DNA of 64,000 nucleotides from Acidimicrobiales bacterium (GCA_009843525.1 VYDH01000030.1:62001-126000); one strand, 5' to 3'; positions 25,238 through 36,439 are shown, counted from the stretch's first letter. Notes: a model not told the origin generated them from the letters alone. Made by a program: numbers and translations.

Positions 25238-26272
25238 ATGCGGGTTGTCGCATGCCCGGACAAGTTCCGTGGCACTGCGTCGGCTGCTGAGGTGGCAGCA
25301 GCGATCGCGGACGGCGTACGCCGGCAGTTCGGTACGCAAGCGGAGACTGTCTGCCTGCCCGTGGCGGACGGTGGCGAGGGCACGCTTGAGGCGCTGGGCG
25401 GCCCGAATCGCACCTCGCTGGTGATCGGACCGCTGCGGCACCGGACCGAAGCGGGGTGGCGGCTGGAGGGCGACGTCGCAATCGTGGAGATGGCCTGCGC
25501 GAGCGGACTGCTGCTGGCAGGCGGCGCCGAGGGCAACGACCCGCTCGCCGCGACCACCGCGGGCACCGGCGAGCTGATAGCAGAAGCCGTTGCGAGCGGT
25601 GCCCGGCGGGTCATCGTGGGCGTGGGCGGCTCGGCCACCACCGACGGCGGGCTCGGGGCGCTTGACGCGATGTCACCGCTGGCACGCCTCGCCGGCGTCT
25701 CGGTGGTGGTGGCCTGCGATGTCCGCACCCGCTTCTGCGATGCGGCGCGCATCTTCGGCCCGCAGAAGGGCGCGTCGCCGCCGCAGATCGAGTTGCTCAC
25801 CCGCCGCCTCGAGCGGCTCGTAGACCTGTACCGCGAGCGCTACGGCATCGATGTCGGCGAGATGCCGGGCGCGGGTGCCGCAGGCGGCTTGGCGGGCGGG
25901 CTCGCGGCCGGCCTCCGAGCCGAGCTGGCACCGGGATTCGACGTTGTCGCGACCGAGATCGGCCTGCCCGACGCGATCGAAGGTGCCGATCTAGTCATCA
26001 CCGGCGAGGGGCGGCTCGATGCGAGTTCGTTCGACGGCAAGGTCGTGGGCGGCGTTCTGGAAATGGCCGCTGAGGCCGGCGCGCCCGTGGGCGTCGTGGT
26101 GGGCACTCGCGACCCCGATACCGATCTCGCCGACTGGCACCCACCCGCCGCCGGTACCCCGGCCACGAGCCTGGCGGTGCTGTCGGAGCGATACGGCGCC
26201 GAGCGCTCAATGGGCGACACGCTGGCGGCAATCCGCGAGGCCGCCGCCGACCTTGCCGCAAATCTCGTGTGA
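25238..26272 (+). CDS. Glycerate 2-kinase (GlxK/GarK type)
   Basis: A 344-residue glycerate kinase phosphorylating D-glycerate. Start MRVVACPDKFRGTASA is the conserved N-terminus. Further family motifs are VADGGEGTLEAL, VGVGGSATTDGGLGAL, GPQKGASPPQ, GAGAAGGLAGGLAA and VITGEGRLDASSFDGKV. ATG 25238 is chosen because it begins exactly at the conserved N-terminus, 13 nt after the LytR_C stop. It would feed glycolate, serine or sugar-acid carbon into glycolysis. Confidence 0.93.
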   Translation: MRVVACPDKFRGTASAAEVAAAIADGVRRQFGTQAETVCLPVADGGEGTLEALGGPNRTSLVIGPLRHRTEAGWRLEGDVAIVEMACASGLLLAGGAEGNDPLAATTAGTGELIAEAVASGARRVIVGVGGSATTDGGLGALDAMSPLARLAGVSVVVACDVRTRFCDAARIFGPQKGASPPQIELLTRRLERLVDLYRERYGIDVGEMPGAGAAGGLAGGLAAGLRAELAPGFDVVATEIGLPDAIEGADLVITGEGRLDASSFDGKVVGGVLEMAAEAGAPVGVVVGTRDPDTDLADWHPPAAGTPATSLAVLSERYGAERSMGDTLAAIREAAADLAANLV

Positions 26273-26282
26273 GGGTTGGCGG

Positions 26283-26309
26283 TTAGCACTCTCATCTCTA
26301 GAGTGCTAA
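26283..26309 (+). promoter_or_regulatory. CIRCE operator (HrcA binding site) for groEL
   Basis: A perfect CIRCE element: TTAGCACTC, 9-nt spacer, GAGTGCTAA. It lies 77 nt before the groEL start and 10 nt after the glycerate kinase stop. It predicts HrcA repression relieved by heat or misfolded protein. Confidence 0.97.
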
Positions 26310-26338
26310 CGGCTGCTGCGAACGCAGCGGCATCGTGA

Positions 26339-28006
<1,668 letters not shown>

Positions 28007-28049
28007 CGGGCGCCTCCCTAAACCCCCAGAACAGCCCAATCCAACGCAA

Positions 28050-28074
28050 CGGCCCGGGTCTCGTGCCCGGGCCG
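28050..28074 (+). terminator. Hairpin after groEL
   Basis: A perfect 9-bp GC stem (CGGCCCGGG with CCCGGGCCG) and 7-nt loop lie 44 nt after the groEL stop. There is no T-tract, so it may be a weak or factor-assisted terminator. Confidence 0.55.
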
Positions 28075-28137
28075 CTGCGCGCCCGGACGACGCAGTCGCG
28101 GCGGAGGCGCGGCAGAGGGCGGCGATACCCTGACCGG

Positions 28138-28983
28138 ATGCGGCGGGGGCGCACGATGCGGGTGCTGGTGGACCGCCTGCGGCACGGCGAGTGGCGACGG
28201 TCACCCGATGAGGTCGTGGTGGAGGAGCCGCTCGAGATCCGCCTCGACGGCCACATGGTGGCCACCACCATGCGCACGCCCGGACACGACTACGAGCTGG
28301 CGACGGGGTTCTGCGCAGGCGACGGGCTGCTCGGCGACGCAGAGGTCACCGGGGTGCGCTACTGCGGCGAGGGTCCCGCGGCCGAATTCGAATACAACGT
28401 CGTCACCGTCGAGACCGGCGGCAGGGCGCCCGTGCCCACGCCCCGTCTCGGCAACGTCAGCGCCGCCTGCGGCATCTGCGGCAGCACCACCATCACCGAC
28501 ATGGCCGCTCGCCTGGGGCCGCTGGCGGGCACCCGTCAATTCAGCGTCGACGCGGTGCACGCGGCGTTGGCTGCAGTGCCCAGTGCACAGGAGATGTTCG
28601 GCCGCACCGGCGGGCTGCATGCCGCCGCCACCTTCGACGCCGAGGGTCGTATCGATGTGCTGCGCGAGGACATCGGGCGCCACAACGCCGTCGACAAGGT
28701 GATCGGGAGGCGACTCCTGGACGGGCGTGACGATGCCGGCGCGATGGCGCTGTTCGTGAGCGGTCGGGCCAGCTTCGAGATGGTGCAGAAGGCCTGGGCG
28801 GCAGGGATCGGCACGCTCATCGCCGTCAGCGCTCCCAGCTCGCTGGCCATCGAGTCGGCACGGGCCGCGGCCATCACGCTCGCGGGCTTCGCACGCGGCG
28901 ACGAGCTGAACGTGTACAGCGGCAGCCTGGCGGGAGTGCCCGAGCGTCTCGGCGAATTTCCCGCACCCGCCGTTCGTTCATAG
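28138..28983 (+). CDS. fdhD: Formate dehydrogenase accessory sulfurtransferase FdhD
   Basis: A 281-residue protein that passes sulfur from a cysteine desulfurase to the molybdenum cofactor of formate dehydrogenase. The key Cys pair is in AACGICG near residue 119. PGHDYELATGFCAGDGLL, DIGRHNAVDKVIG and VSGRASFEMVQKA are family motifs. Start ATG 28138 or ATG 28156. No formate dehydrogenase is in the window. Confidence 0.92.
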   Translation: MRRGRTMRVLVDRLRHGEWRRSPDEVVVEEPLEIRLDGHMVATTMRTPGHDYELATGFCAGDGLLGDAEVTGVRYCGEGPAAEFEYNVVTVETGGRAPVPTPRLGNVSAACGICGSTTITDMAARLGPLAGTRQFSVDAVHAALAAVPSAQEMFGRTGGLHAAATFDAEGRIDVLREDIGRHNAVDKVIGRRLLDGRDDAGAMALFVSGRASFEMVQKAWAAGIGTLIAVSAPSSLAIESARAAAITLAGFARGDELNVYSGSLAGVPERLGEFPAPAVRS

Positions 28984-28992
28984 GCTGCGCGA

Positions 28993-29691
28993 GTGTCACA
29001 GATGCCAGAGGTGACGACGTCGGTCGGGTGGGGCGTGCTGCACCTGTTCTGCAAGCTGACCGCCGCTGCGGACCGCTCGGGCCTGCTCGCCGCCGTCGAG
29101 GACACTGTCGACAGCGACCATCAAGTGCTGACCGTGGCCGTGCTGGGGCACAAGGCCGATGTCGGCTTCATGGCGCTGGGGCCAGACCTGTGGCGACTGC
29201 GCAACCTGCAGACGCTGGTGCAACAGGCTGGCCTCGAGGTCGCCGACAGCTATGTCTCGATGACCGAGGTGAGCGAGTACGCGCCCGATTTGCCACCCGA
29301 GATGAAGACGCCGCGGCTCTACCCGCAGCTGCCGCCCGAGGGCAAGCGGGCGTTCTGCTTCTACCCCATGTCGAAGCGCCGCGGGGCCGTGGCCGAAGGC
29401 AGCGGCAACTGGTTCACGCTGCCGTACGACACCCGCCGCGAGCTGATGTACGAACACGGCACGTCAGGACGCAAGTTCCGGGGCCGCATCCTGCAGGTCG
29501 TCACAGGCTCCACTGGCGTCGACGACTTCGAGTGGGGCGTGACGCTGTTCGGCGAGCACCTCGACGACCTCAAAGAGGTCGTGTACACGATGCGCTTCGA
29601 CGAGGCCAGCGCCGTCTACGGCGAGTTCGGCACCTTCTACACCGGTCTGCTCGCCGACCCCTCCACCGTGCTTGATCGCATCGGCCTGTAA
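28993..29691 (+). CDS. hemQ: Coproheme decarboxylase (chlorite-dismutase family)
   Basis: A 232-residue HemQ, which makes haem b from coprohaem in the coproporphyrin-dependent branch used by actinobacteria. The conserved YPMSKRR (catalytic Tyr in actinobacterial HemQ), NWFTLPYDTRRELMYEHG and GTFYTGLLADP segments are visible. Start GTG 28993; ATG 29002 is possible. Together with hemE (41905) and the oxidase at 43015 it gives much of the terminal haem pathway in this window. Confidence 0.94.
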   Translation: MSQMPEVTTSVGWGVLHLFCKLTAAADRSGLLAAVEDTVDSDHQVLTVAVLGHKADVGFMALGPDLWRLRNLQTLVQQAGLEVADSYVSMTEVSEYAPDLPPEMKTPRLYPQLPPEGKRAFCFYPMSKRRGAVAEGSGNWFTLPYDTRRELMYEHGTSGRKFRGRILQVVTGSTGVDDFEWGVTLFGEHLDDLKEVVYTMRFDEASAVYGEFGTFYTGLLADPSTVLDRIGL

Positions 29692-29767
29692 TCCAGCGGC
29701 TCAGCCTCTTAGTCTGTTCGCAAGCTGGGTCGTCCCGGCGCTGAACCAACCGCCAATCGAGGTTGTG

Positions 29768-31612
29768 ATGTCTGAGTACTCCGCTCCTGTCGACGACATG
29801 ATGTTCGTGCTTGAGCACATCGCCGAACTCGACGGCTTGGCCGCTCAAGAGCAGTTCGCGCACGCCGATCTGGAGACTGCGGGAGCGCTGCTGGACGAGG
29901 CGGGGCGCTTCATGTCCTCCGAGGTGGCCCCGCTGAACGTGCCCGGCGACCAGCAGGGCCTGGGCTTCGACGAGGGCGTCATCACCCATCCTGACGGCTT
30001 CGGTGAGGCCTATCGGAAGTTCGTGGGCGCCGGCTGGAACGGCATGGCCTTCGATCCCGATTTTGGCGGCGGCGGCATGCCGTGGTGCGTGGGGCTGGCA
30101 GTCCAGGAGATGCTGACGTCGGCCAGCATGGCGTTCAGCCTGTGCCCGCTGCTGACCCAGGGCGCGATCGATGCGCTGCTGCATCATGCCGACGAGACCC
30201 TGCAGCAGACCTACCTGCCCAAGATGATCAGCGGCGAGTGGTCGGGCACCATGAACCTCACCGAACCCCACGCCGGCTCCGACGTGGGCGCCCTGACGAG
30301 CCGGGCCGAGCCCCGGCCCGACGGCTCCTATCTCATCACGGGCACCAAGATCTTCATCACCTACGGCGAGCACGAGCTGGCCGACAACATCATCCACCTC
30401 GTGCTGGCACGCACGCCCGACAGCCCGCCCGGCACCCGCGGCATCAGCCTGTTCCTGGTGCCGAAGTTCCTGGTCAACCCCGACGGGTCGCTGGGCGAGC
30501 GCAACGACCTGCGGGCAGTGTCCACCGAGCACAAGATCGGCATCCACGCCAGCCCTACCTGCGTCATGTCCTACGGCGACAACGGCGGAGCGGTGGGCTA
30601 CATGGTCGGACCCGAGCACGGCGGCATGCGGGCCATGTTCACCATGATGAACAACGCCCGCCTGTCGGTGGGTCTGCAGGGTCTGTCGCTGACCGAGCGG
30701 GCCTACCAGCAGGCACGCGACTACGCCGTGGAGCGCAAGCAGGGACGGGCCATCGGCACCGAGCTGCCGCCCGGGCAGTCCTCGCCCATCGTCGACCACG
30801 CCGACGTGCGCCGGATGTTGATGACGATGCGGGCCAACGCCGAGGCCATGCGCTGCGTCATGTACCTGAACGCCGCTGCGATCGACGAGTCGCTGTCGGC
30901 CGCAGACCCCGATGAACGCGCGCAGGCTGACGAGCTGGTGGCCCTCCTGACGCCGATCAGCAAGGGCTGGGGCACCGACCTGGGCGTCGAGATGACTTCG
31001 CTGGGCGTGCAGGTGCACGGCGGCATGGGCTACGTGGAAGAGACCGGTGCCGCCCAGCACTGGCGCGACAGCCGCATTGCGCCCATCTATGAGGGCACGA
31101 ACGGCATCCAGGCCGCCGACCTGGCATTCCGCAAGCTGCCGCTGGACGGCGGCAAGGCCATGGCCCGGCTCATCGGCCAGATCGGCGAGACCGCCGCAGA
31201 GCTGGCGGCCAGCGACGACGCGGACCTCAAGGCGATTTCCGCCTCGCTGAGCGCGGGAGCGGAAGCCTTCGGCAATGCGGCGATGTGGCTGGGCACCCAG
31301 CTGGCGTCGGCGCCGAACGACGTGGCTGCCGGCTCGACTCCGTTCATGCGCCTGGCCGGCGTGGTGGTGGGCGGCTGGCTGCTGGCTCGCAGCGCCCAGG
31401 CGGCTGCGAACCTGCTGGCCGAGCAGGGACTGAGCGTCGCCGAGGCGCGCGACGCCGGCGGCAGCGGACCGTCGGGCCCGCAGTTCCTGGCCGACAAGAT
31501 CGCTACGGCGCACTTCTACGCCACCCAGATCCTGTCGGGTGCAGCCGGATTGGTGCCCGCTGTCACCGGCGGCGCCGATCAGTTCTACGCCATCCCGGCC
31601 GACCGGCTCTGA
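29768..31612 (+). CDS. Acyl-CoA dehydrogenase, long form (DmdC-like layout)
   Basis: A 614-residue acyl-CoA dehydrogenase oxidising an acyl-CoA at C2-C3 with FAD. The FAD/substrate segment NLTEPHAGSDVGAL and the catalytic-Glu segment IYEGTNGIQAADLAFRKL are clear. The length, with an extra C-terminal helical domain, matches the subgroup that includes 3-methylmercaptopropionyl-CoA dehydrogenase, but the substrate is not deducible. ATG 29768 is chosen over an upstream frame start at 29672. Confidence 0.92.
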   Translation: MSEYSAPVDDMMFVLEHIAELDGLAAQEQFAHADLETAGALLDEAGRFMSSEVAPLNVPGDQQGLGFDEGVITHPDGFGEAYRKFVGAGWNGMAFDPDFGGGGMPWCVGLAVQEMLTSASMAFSLCPLLTQGAIDALLHHADETLQQTYLPKMISGEWSGTMNLTEPHAGSDVGALTSRAEPRPDGSYLITGTKIFITYGEHELADNIIHLVLARTPDSPPGTRGISLFLVPKFLVNPDGSLGERNDLRAVSTEHKIGIHASPTCVMSYGDNGGAVGYMVGPEHGGMRAMFTMMNNARLSVGLQGLSLTERAYQQARDYAVERKQGRAIGTELPPGQSSPIVDHADVRRMLMTMRANAEAMRCVMYLNAAAIDESLSAADPDERAQADELVALLTPISKGWGTDLGVEMTSLGVQVHGGMGYVEETGAAQHWRDSRIAPIYEGTNGIQAADLAFRKLPLDGGKAMARLIGQIGETAAELAASDDADLKAISASLSAGAEAFGNAAMWLGTQLASAPNDVAAGSTPFMRLAGVVVGGWLLARSAQAAANLLAEQGLSVAEARDAGGSGPSGPQFLADKIATAHFYATQILSGAAGLVPAVTGGADQFYAIPADRL

Positions 31613-31629
31613 ACCAGCGGGACGCGCCA

Positions 31630-32472
31630 GTGCCGCCAGCGATTCTGATCGACCGATTGCTCGGCTTCTTCTCGCAGTCGGGTCCGGTGGTGGTGGCATT
31701 CAGCGGCGGCGCCGACTCCTCGCTGGTGGCCTGGGCGGCCAACGACGTGCTCGGCGACGATGCGCTCTGCGTGACGGCTGTCTCGCCGAGCCTCGCGACC
31801 GACGAGGCGGCCGACTGCGCGGCCTTGGCGGCCGAGTGGGGACTCTCGTGGCAGACGGTCGAGACCGATGAGATGACGCGCGCCGCGTATCGCGTGAACG
31901 ATGCCGACCGGTGCTTCCACTGCAAGTCGGCGCTCATGGACCAGCTCGAGCCCCTGGCGGCAGAGCGGGGCGCGACGGTGGTGCTCGGCGTGAACCTGGA
32001 CGACCTCGGCGACCACCGGCCGGGCCAGAACGCTGCACGAGACCGGGGCGCCCGCTTCCCGCTGGTGGAGGCGGGCTTCACCAAGGCCGATGTGCGGCGC
32101 CTCAGTGCTGAGCTCGGCTTGCGCACGTGGGACAAGCCGGCGGCCGCGTGCTTGGCCTCGCGGGTGCCCTACGGCACGAAGGTGACCGTGCCATTGCTGG
32201 CGCGGCTCGATCGGGCCGAGGCGGCGCTGCGCCGGCTGGGCTTCGGCCAATTGCGGGTGCGCGATTACGGCGATACGGCGCGCATCGAGCTGCCGCTCGA
32301 TGATCTCGCCGAAGCAGTCGGGCGGCGCGAAGCCATCGTGGAAGCGATCAGCGGCGTCGGCTACCGCTATGTGACGCTCGACCTAGAGGGCTTCCGCTCC
32401 GGCAATCTCAACGGCGCTCTTGCGGACGGCAACTGCGTTGTTTCCGCCTCCGAAGCAGAGACCGGCGGATGA
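31630..32472 (+). CDS. larE: ATP-dependent sacrificial sulfur transferase LarE-like
   Basis: A 280-residue PP-loop enzyme. SGGADSSLVAWA is the ATP loop near residue 23. DRCFHCKSALMDQL and WDKPAAACLASRVPYG follow, and the latter contains the Cys that donates sulfur in LarE enzymes. LarE builds the nickel-pincer nucleotide of lactate racemase and relatives, but no larB or larC is in the window. GTG 31630 is taken as start, just after the acyl-CoA dehydrogenase stop. It overlaps the next gene by 4 nt. Confidence 0.88.
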   Translation: MPPAILIDRLLGFFSQSGPVVVAFSGGADSSLVAWAANDVLGDDALCVTAVSPSLATDEAADCAALAAEWGLSWQTVETDEMTRAAYRVNDADRCFHCKSALMDQLEPLAAERGATVVLGVNLDDLGDHRPGQNAARDRGARFPLVEAGFTKADVRRLSAELGLRTWDKPAAACLASRVPYGTKVTVPLLARLDRAEAALRRLGFGQLRVRDYGDTARIELPLDDLAEAVGRREAIVEAISGVGYRYVTLDLEGFRSGNLNGALADGNCVVSASEAETGG

Positions 32473-32984
32473 GCGTGACCGAGACAGGTGCCGATGCCCC
32501 TGCGGTGCCGCCCGACGCCTCGGTGCCGCGATCGGTGGACGAAGCGGCCGCGCTGCTGGCTGATGAGGCGATCGCTGCTCTGCCCGGATGGGTGGAGCGG
32601 TGCGTTGTGGAGGCGTGCGAGCGTGCTGGCGTGACCGCACAGGAGCTCGGCGAGCTGGCACAAGCGGCGGGCGAGCAGTGCGTCGCCGAGATTGGCCCGC
32701 CGTTACGCGACCTGCTGGCCACCGATGTCGACGAGCAGCAGACCACGCCGCTGAGCGTGCTGCGCGGCGCCGTGCGATTTCCGACCGAGGTGCTCGCCGA
32801 CGGCGGTGTGCCAGCACTCGAGCGCGACGATTTCGACGCCTCCCGCTTTCCCGGCGATCCCTACGGACTCACCCCGGCCTCATTCGCCGACATCGAACCC
32901 GACCTCGGCCCGATGGGCATCGCTTGGGGAGCGGCGAAAGCGTTCGAAGTGCTGCAGCGCCGAAGAGCAGAGGGGCAGAGATGA
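32469..32984 (+). CDS. Hypothetical protein between larE and glnD
   Basis: A 171-residue acidic, probably helical and cytoplasmic protein of unrecognised family. It is joined by ATGA overlaps to larE upstream and glnD downstream, so it is firmly part of that operon. The C-terminal half (DPYGLTPASFADI, GIAWGAAKAFEVLQRRR) looks more conserved than the Ala/Pro-rich N-terminus. Confidence 0.75.
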   Translation: MSVTETGADAPAVPPDASVPRSVDEAAALLADEAIAALPGWVERCVVEACERAGVTAQELGELAQAAGEQCVAEIGPPLRDLLATDVDEQQTTPLSVLRGAVRFPTEVLADGGVPALERDDFDASRFPGDPYGLTPASFADIEPDLGPMGIAWGAAKAFEVLQRRRAEGQR

Positions 32985-35326
32985 CGGCCTTCGGCGAGCG
33001 GCGGGCTGCCCTGATCCGAACGGCTGACGCAGCCGAGCTGCCGGCGGCACTGTCTGCGCTGACCGACTCGTGGCTGGCTGAGCGCTTCGAGGCAGAAGCT
33101 GCCGAGTGCGGGCTGGCGAGCGCGCCGGAGGACAGCGCAAACGGGACCGGCACGGGCGTGGCGCTCGTGGCCGTCGGCGGTTACGGCCGCGGCGAGCTGT
33201 GCCCCGGCAGCGACATCGATCTCCTCCTGCTGCACGACGACCGCGAGTCGCTGCTGGAGGGCCAGGGTGCACTCGGAGACAGCTCGCAGGGCGGCAACCT
33301 GGCCGATCGCCTGTGGTACCCGATCTGGGACGAGAAGCTGAAGCTGGGCCATGCCGTGCGATCGCTGTCCGACACGCTGGACTTGGCAGCCTCGGACATC
33401 GACACGGCAACGGCGCTGGTCGATGCCCGCCACCTCGCCGGCGACGATGCCCTGACCGCACGGCTCATCGAGGGAGTGGGGGCCGACTGGCGTGACAACG
33501 CAGCGGGGCGACTCGACGAGCTGCAGCGCGCCGTGAGCCGCCGGCATAGCCAGAGCGGCGAGGTGGCATTCCTGCTGGAACCCGATCTGAAGACCGGCCG
33601 CGGCGGGCTGCGCGACGCGCACGCGATCCGCTGGGCGCGGCTGGCGGGTGCCGAACTCCCGGCCGCGGACAGCGAACGCCTCGCCGAGGCCTACCAGACG
33701 CTGCTGCGGGCACGCGTGGAGCTGCATCGCACCACCGGCCTGCGCAGCGATGTGCTGTCGGCCGACGATCAAGACGCCGTGGCCGAGCGATCAGGCGCCA
33801 TCGACGCCGATGCGTTCGTGGCCGAGATCGCACAGGCCGGGCGCATCATCGCGTTCCTGTCAGACCAGCTCTGGTCGAGCGTCGCCCGCCAGCACGCTGA
33901 GCTCGCTTCCCCCGAAGTCGACATCGCCGGGCTGTCGGTGCGCGACGGCGAGCTGGTGATCGACGGCGACCCCGCCACCGATGTCGTGCTGGTGCTGCAT
34001 GCAGCGGTGCAGTCGGCCCGCAGCGCAATGCCGATCAGCCGGGCCAGCCTCGACAAGCTGGCCGAGCGGCAGGCGCACTTCCCGGACCCGTGGCCCCACG
34101 GCGCACGAGCGCTCTTCGTCGAGCTGCTGAGCTGCGGGCACAAGGCCATCGACGTCATCGAGACGCTCGACTACTTCGACGTGTGGACGCGGGTGCTGCC
34201 CGAGTGGGCGCCCAACCGCAATCGTCCCCAGCGCTCCCGCTACCACCGCTTCACGGTGGACCGGCACCTGCTCGAGGCCGTCGCCGAGGCGGCCCGCTTC
34301 ACCCACCGGGTAGCACGCCCCGACCTGCTGGTGATGGGGGCGCTGCTGCATGACATCGGCAAGGGCTACCCCGGCGATCACACGCAGGCCGGCATGCGGC
34401 TGGCCGGCCCCATCGCCCGGCGCTGCGGCTGGAGCGCCGACGACGCCGACACGCTGGTGCGCCTCGTGCAGCACCACCTGCTGCTGACCGATGTCGCGAC
34501 CCGGCGCGACCTCGACGACCCGCTCACCGTGGCCACGGTCGCCCGGGCCGCCCAGACGCCGGAGTTCCTGGAGCTGCTGGCCGTGATGACCGAGGCGGAC
34601 TGCCTGGCTACCGGGCCGATGGCCTGGGGGGAGTGGACGTCGAACCTGGTGACCGCCCTGGTCGAGATGACCACCGAGCACATGAGCGGTGCGGATCAGG
34701 CATCGCCGGGCCACCGCCGACTGCTCACCGAAGAGGTCGTGGAGCTGATGGCGGCAGGCGATACGGCTCTGCGTGTGGACGACGATGTGCTGACCGTGGT
34801 GGCGCCCGACGAGCGGGGCCTGTTCAGCCGAGCCGCGGGCGTGCTGGCGCTGCGGGGCCTCGACGTGCTGCAAGCCGACGCCTACTCGAGCCCGGCGGGC
34901 ATGGCAGTGTCGTCATTCCGGATCGTGCCGCCCGACACGCCGGTGGACTGGGACAGGGTCATCTTCGACGTACGTCGGTCGCTGCGCGGGCACTTGGCGC
35001 TGGAAGCGCGCATCGCCGAGCGGGCGCGGGTGTACCGGCGGCGGCGGGCGCTGTCGGCGACACGGGCCGCCACGAGGGTCACGTTCGATGCCGAGTCGGC
35101 CACTGGGGCCACGATCGTGGAGGTCCGCACCGAGGACCACATCGGTGTGCTCTACAAGGTCACCCGGGTGCTGGCCGAGATGGGCCTCGACATCCGATCG
35201 GCCAAGATCCAGACGCTGGCGAACGAGGTGGTCGACTCGTTCTACGTGGTCGGCCCCGACGGGCCGGTCATCGACGAGTCACACCAACGAGAGGTGGAGC
35301 TGGCCCTGCGCCACGCCTTGTCGTAG
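32981..35326 (+). CDS. glnD: [Protein-PII] uridylyltransferase/uridylyl-removing enzyme
   Basis: A 781-residue nitrogen sensor that modifies PII with UMP according to glutamine level. Nucleotidyltransferase motif GGYGRGELCPGSDIDLLLL is near residues 65-83. The GlnD/PII-UTase helical domain follows, then HD-domain motif LLHDIGKGYPGDH near 455, and two C-terminal ACT domains near 605 and 711. All catalytic parts look intact. Start ATG 32981 overlaps the upstream stop. Confidence 0.95.
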   Translation: MTAFGERRAALIRTADAAELPAALSALTDSWLAERFEAEAAECGLASAPEDSANGTGTGVALVAVGGYGRGELCPGSDIDLLLLHDDRESLLEGQGALGDSSQGGNLADRLWYPIWDEKLKLGHAVRSLSDTLDLAASDIDTATALVDARHLAGDDALTARLIEGVGADWRDNAAGRLDELQRAVSRRHSQSGEVAFLLEPDLKTGRGGLRDAHAIRWARLAGAELPAADSERLAEAYQTLLRARVELHRTTGLRSDVLSADDQDAVAERSGAIDADAFVAEIAQAGRIIAFLSDQLWSSVARQHAELASPEVDIAGLSVRDGELVIDGDPATDVVLVLHAAVQSARSAMPISRASLDKLAERQAHFPDPWPHGARALFVELLSCGHKAIDVIETLDYFDVWTRVLPEWAPNRNRPQRSRYHRFTVDRHLLEAVAEAARFTHRVARPDLLVMGALLHDIGKGYPGDHTQAGMRLAGPIARRCGWSADDADTLVRLVQHHLLLTDVATRRDLDDPLTVATVARAAQTPEFLELLAVMTEADCLATGPMAWGEWTSNLVTALVEMTTEHMSGADQASPGHRRLLTEEVVELMAAGDTALRVDDDVLTVVAPDERGLFSRAAGVLALRGLDVLQADAYSSPAGMAVSSFRIVPPDTPVDWDRVIFDVRRSLRGHLALEARIAERARVYRRRRALSATRAATRVTFDAESATGATIVEVRTEDHIGVLYKVTRVLAEMGLDIRSAKIQTLANEVVDSFYVVGPDGPVIDESHQREVELALRHALS

Positions 35327-35327
35327 G

Positions 35328-35411
35328 GCTGATCAGTCTGGTTCTTGCTGACGCAGCTGATCAATCTGGTTCCTGCTGACGCAGCTGATCAATCTGGTTC
35401 CTGCTGACGCA
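35328..35411. repeat. Three tandem 28-bp repeats at the PAC2 3' end
   Basis: Units at 35328-35355, 35356-35383 and 35384-35411; the second and third are identical and the first differs at two bases. The third unit contains the last codons and stop of the minus-strand PAC2 gene (LRQQEPD then TGA), so the array duplicates that gene end outside the frame. Units abut directly, so it is not CRISPR. Confidence 0.95.
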
Positions 35412-36252
35412 GGAACTGCTCCAGCTCGTCGATGAGGCCGTCGGGGTTCTCGACCATCTCGCTGAAGTCCTCCACCGCTTCGGCGGCCGACTCCTCGAGG
35501 ATCTGCTGCGCGTACTGGGCCAGCGTGTCGTCGCCGGCGACCAGCTCGTCGATCTGGCGGCCGTAGTTGGCAGCGGCGCTGTGCAGCTCGGACTCGCCCA
35601 GCGTCACGCCCAGGAACTGCCCGACCCGCTCGGCAAGCGCCAAGGCGGCCTTCGGCGAGGGGTAGTTGTGCACGTACGTGGGCACGGTCGCCCAGAACGA
35701 CACGCTGTCGAATCCCGCCCGGTGGCAGGCGTCGTTCAGCACGCCGATGATGCCGGTGGGACCCTCGTAGGTGGACTGGCGAAGGCCCATGTTGAGGTTG
35801 AGGGCCGTGTTGTTGGATGCGCCCACCACGTTGACCGGTGCGTTGTGGTGGGTGTCGGTGAGCAGCGCGCCCAGCGTGACCACGGTGGAGACGCCCAGCG
35901 ATTCGGCCATCTCGATGATGACGTCGCAGAAGGTGCGCCAGCGCAGCCGGGGTTCCACGCCGAGCACGGTGACCACGGGTCGTCCGTCGTCGACCTCGCC
36001 GATGCGCACGTCGGGCGTGGGCCAGTCGATCTTGCGCTCGCCGTCGGTGACCTGCACGCTGGGCCGCACCGAGGCGAAGTCGTAGAAGTACTCGGGGTCG
36101 ATGTGGGCCACCGGGTGGCAGCGGAAACGTCGGCGCAGGTACTTGGCGGACTCGGTGGCCGCATCGCCGGCGTCGTTCCAGCCCGAGAACGCTGCAATGA
36201 GGATGGTGTCCTTGCCGGGTTCGGGTCGCTCCAACCACTCAAGATGGCCCAC
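35389..36252 (-). CDS. PAC2 family protein
   Basis: A 287-residue PAC2-domain protein, related to proteasome assembly chaperones and common in actinobacteria. Motifs: ILIAAFSGWNDAGDAAT, EYFYDFASVRP, GALLTDTHHNAPV, GPTGIIGVLNDACHRAGF. GTG 36252 (MGHLEWLERPEPG) is the sensible start; the open frame runs on to 36576 but only through a palindromic intergenic repeat. Actinobacterial PAC2 proteins are of unclear function. Confidence 0.88.
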   Translation of the reverse strand: MGHLEWLERPEPGKDTILIAAFSGWNDAGDAATESAKYLRRRFRCHPVAHIDPEYFYDFASVRPSVQVTDGERKIDWPTPDVRIGEVDDGRPVVTVLGVEPRLRWRTFCDVIIEMAESLGVSTVVTLGALLTDTHHNAPVNVVGASNNTALNLNMGLRQSTYEGPTGIIGVLNDACHRAGFDSVSFWATVPTYVHNYPSPKAALALAERVGQFLGVTLGESELHSAAANYGRQIDELVAGDDTLAQYAQQILEESAAEAVEDFSEMVENPDGLIDELEQFLRQQEPD

Positions 36253-36307
36253 GTCGGCGAGGCTAGCGGCACCCTGTTGCGGCCTCACCCTGCAATGGGG
36301 CGCGCCC

Positions 36308-36387
36308 GCTGCGGAGGCGGCAGGAGATTTTGCGACCAGCGATCCAGCAGGTCGCAACGTCGCAAAATCTCCTGCCGCCTCCGCAGC
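36308..36387. repeat. Dispersed palindrome, copy A (perfect 28-bp inverted repeat)
   Basis: Arms 36308-36335 and 36360-36387 are perfectly complementary around a 24-nt loop. It lies between the divergent PAC2 and GNAT genes. The outer 16 bp, the loop core GACCAGCGATCC and the right flank (AGCTATG then CATCTGTG) recur at 48540-48694. Confidence 0.95.
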
Positions 36388-36439
36388 TATGGCATCTGTG
36401 CCTTTGGCCCACACTCTCTGCAGGTTCGGTGGTCGTACG

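Noticed and set aside
29570..31699. Minus-strand frame opposite the acyl-CoA dehydrogenase
   Set aside because: No domain, low-complexity His/Gly/Gln composition, and the plus-strand gene is clear.
35328..35411. CRISPR array
   Set aside because: The 28-bp units abut with no spacers and derive from a gene end; no cas genes are nearby.
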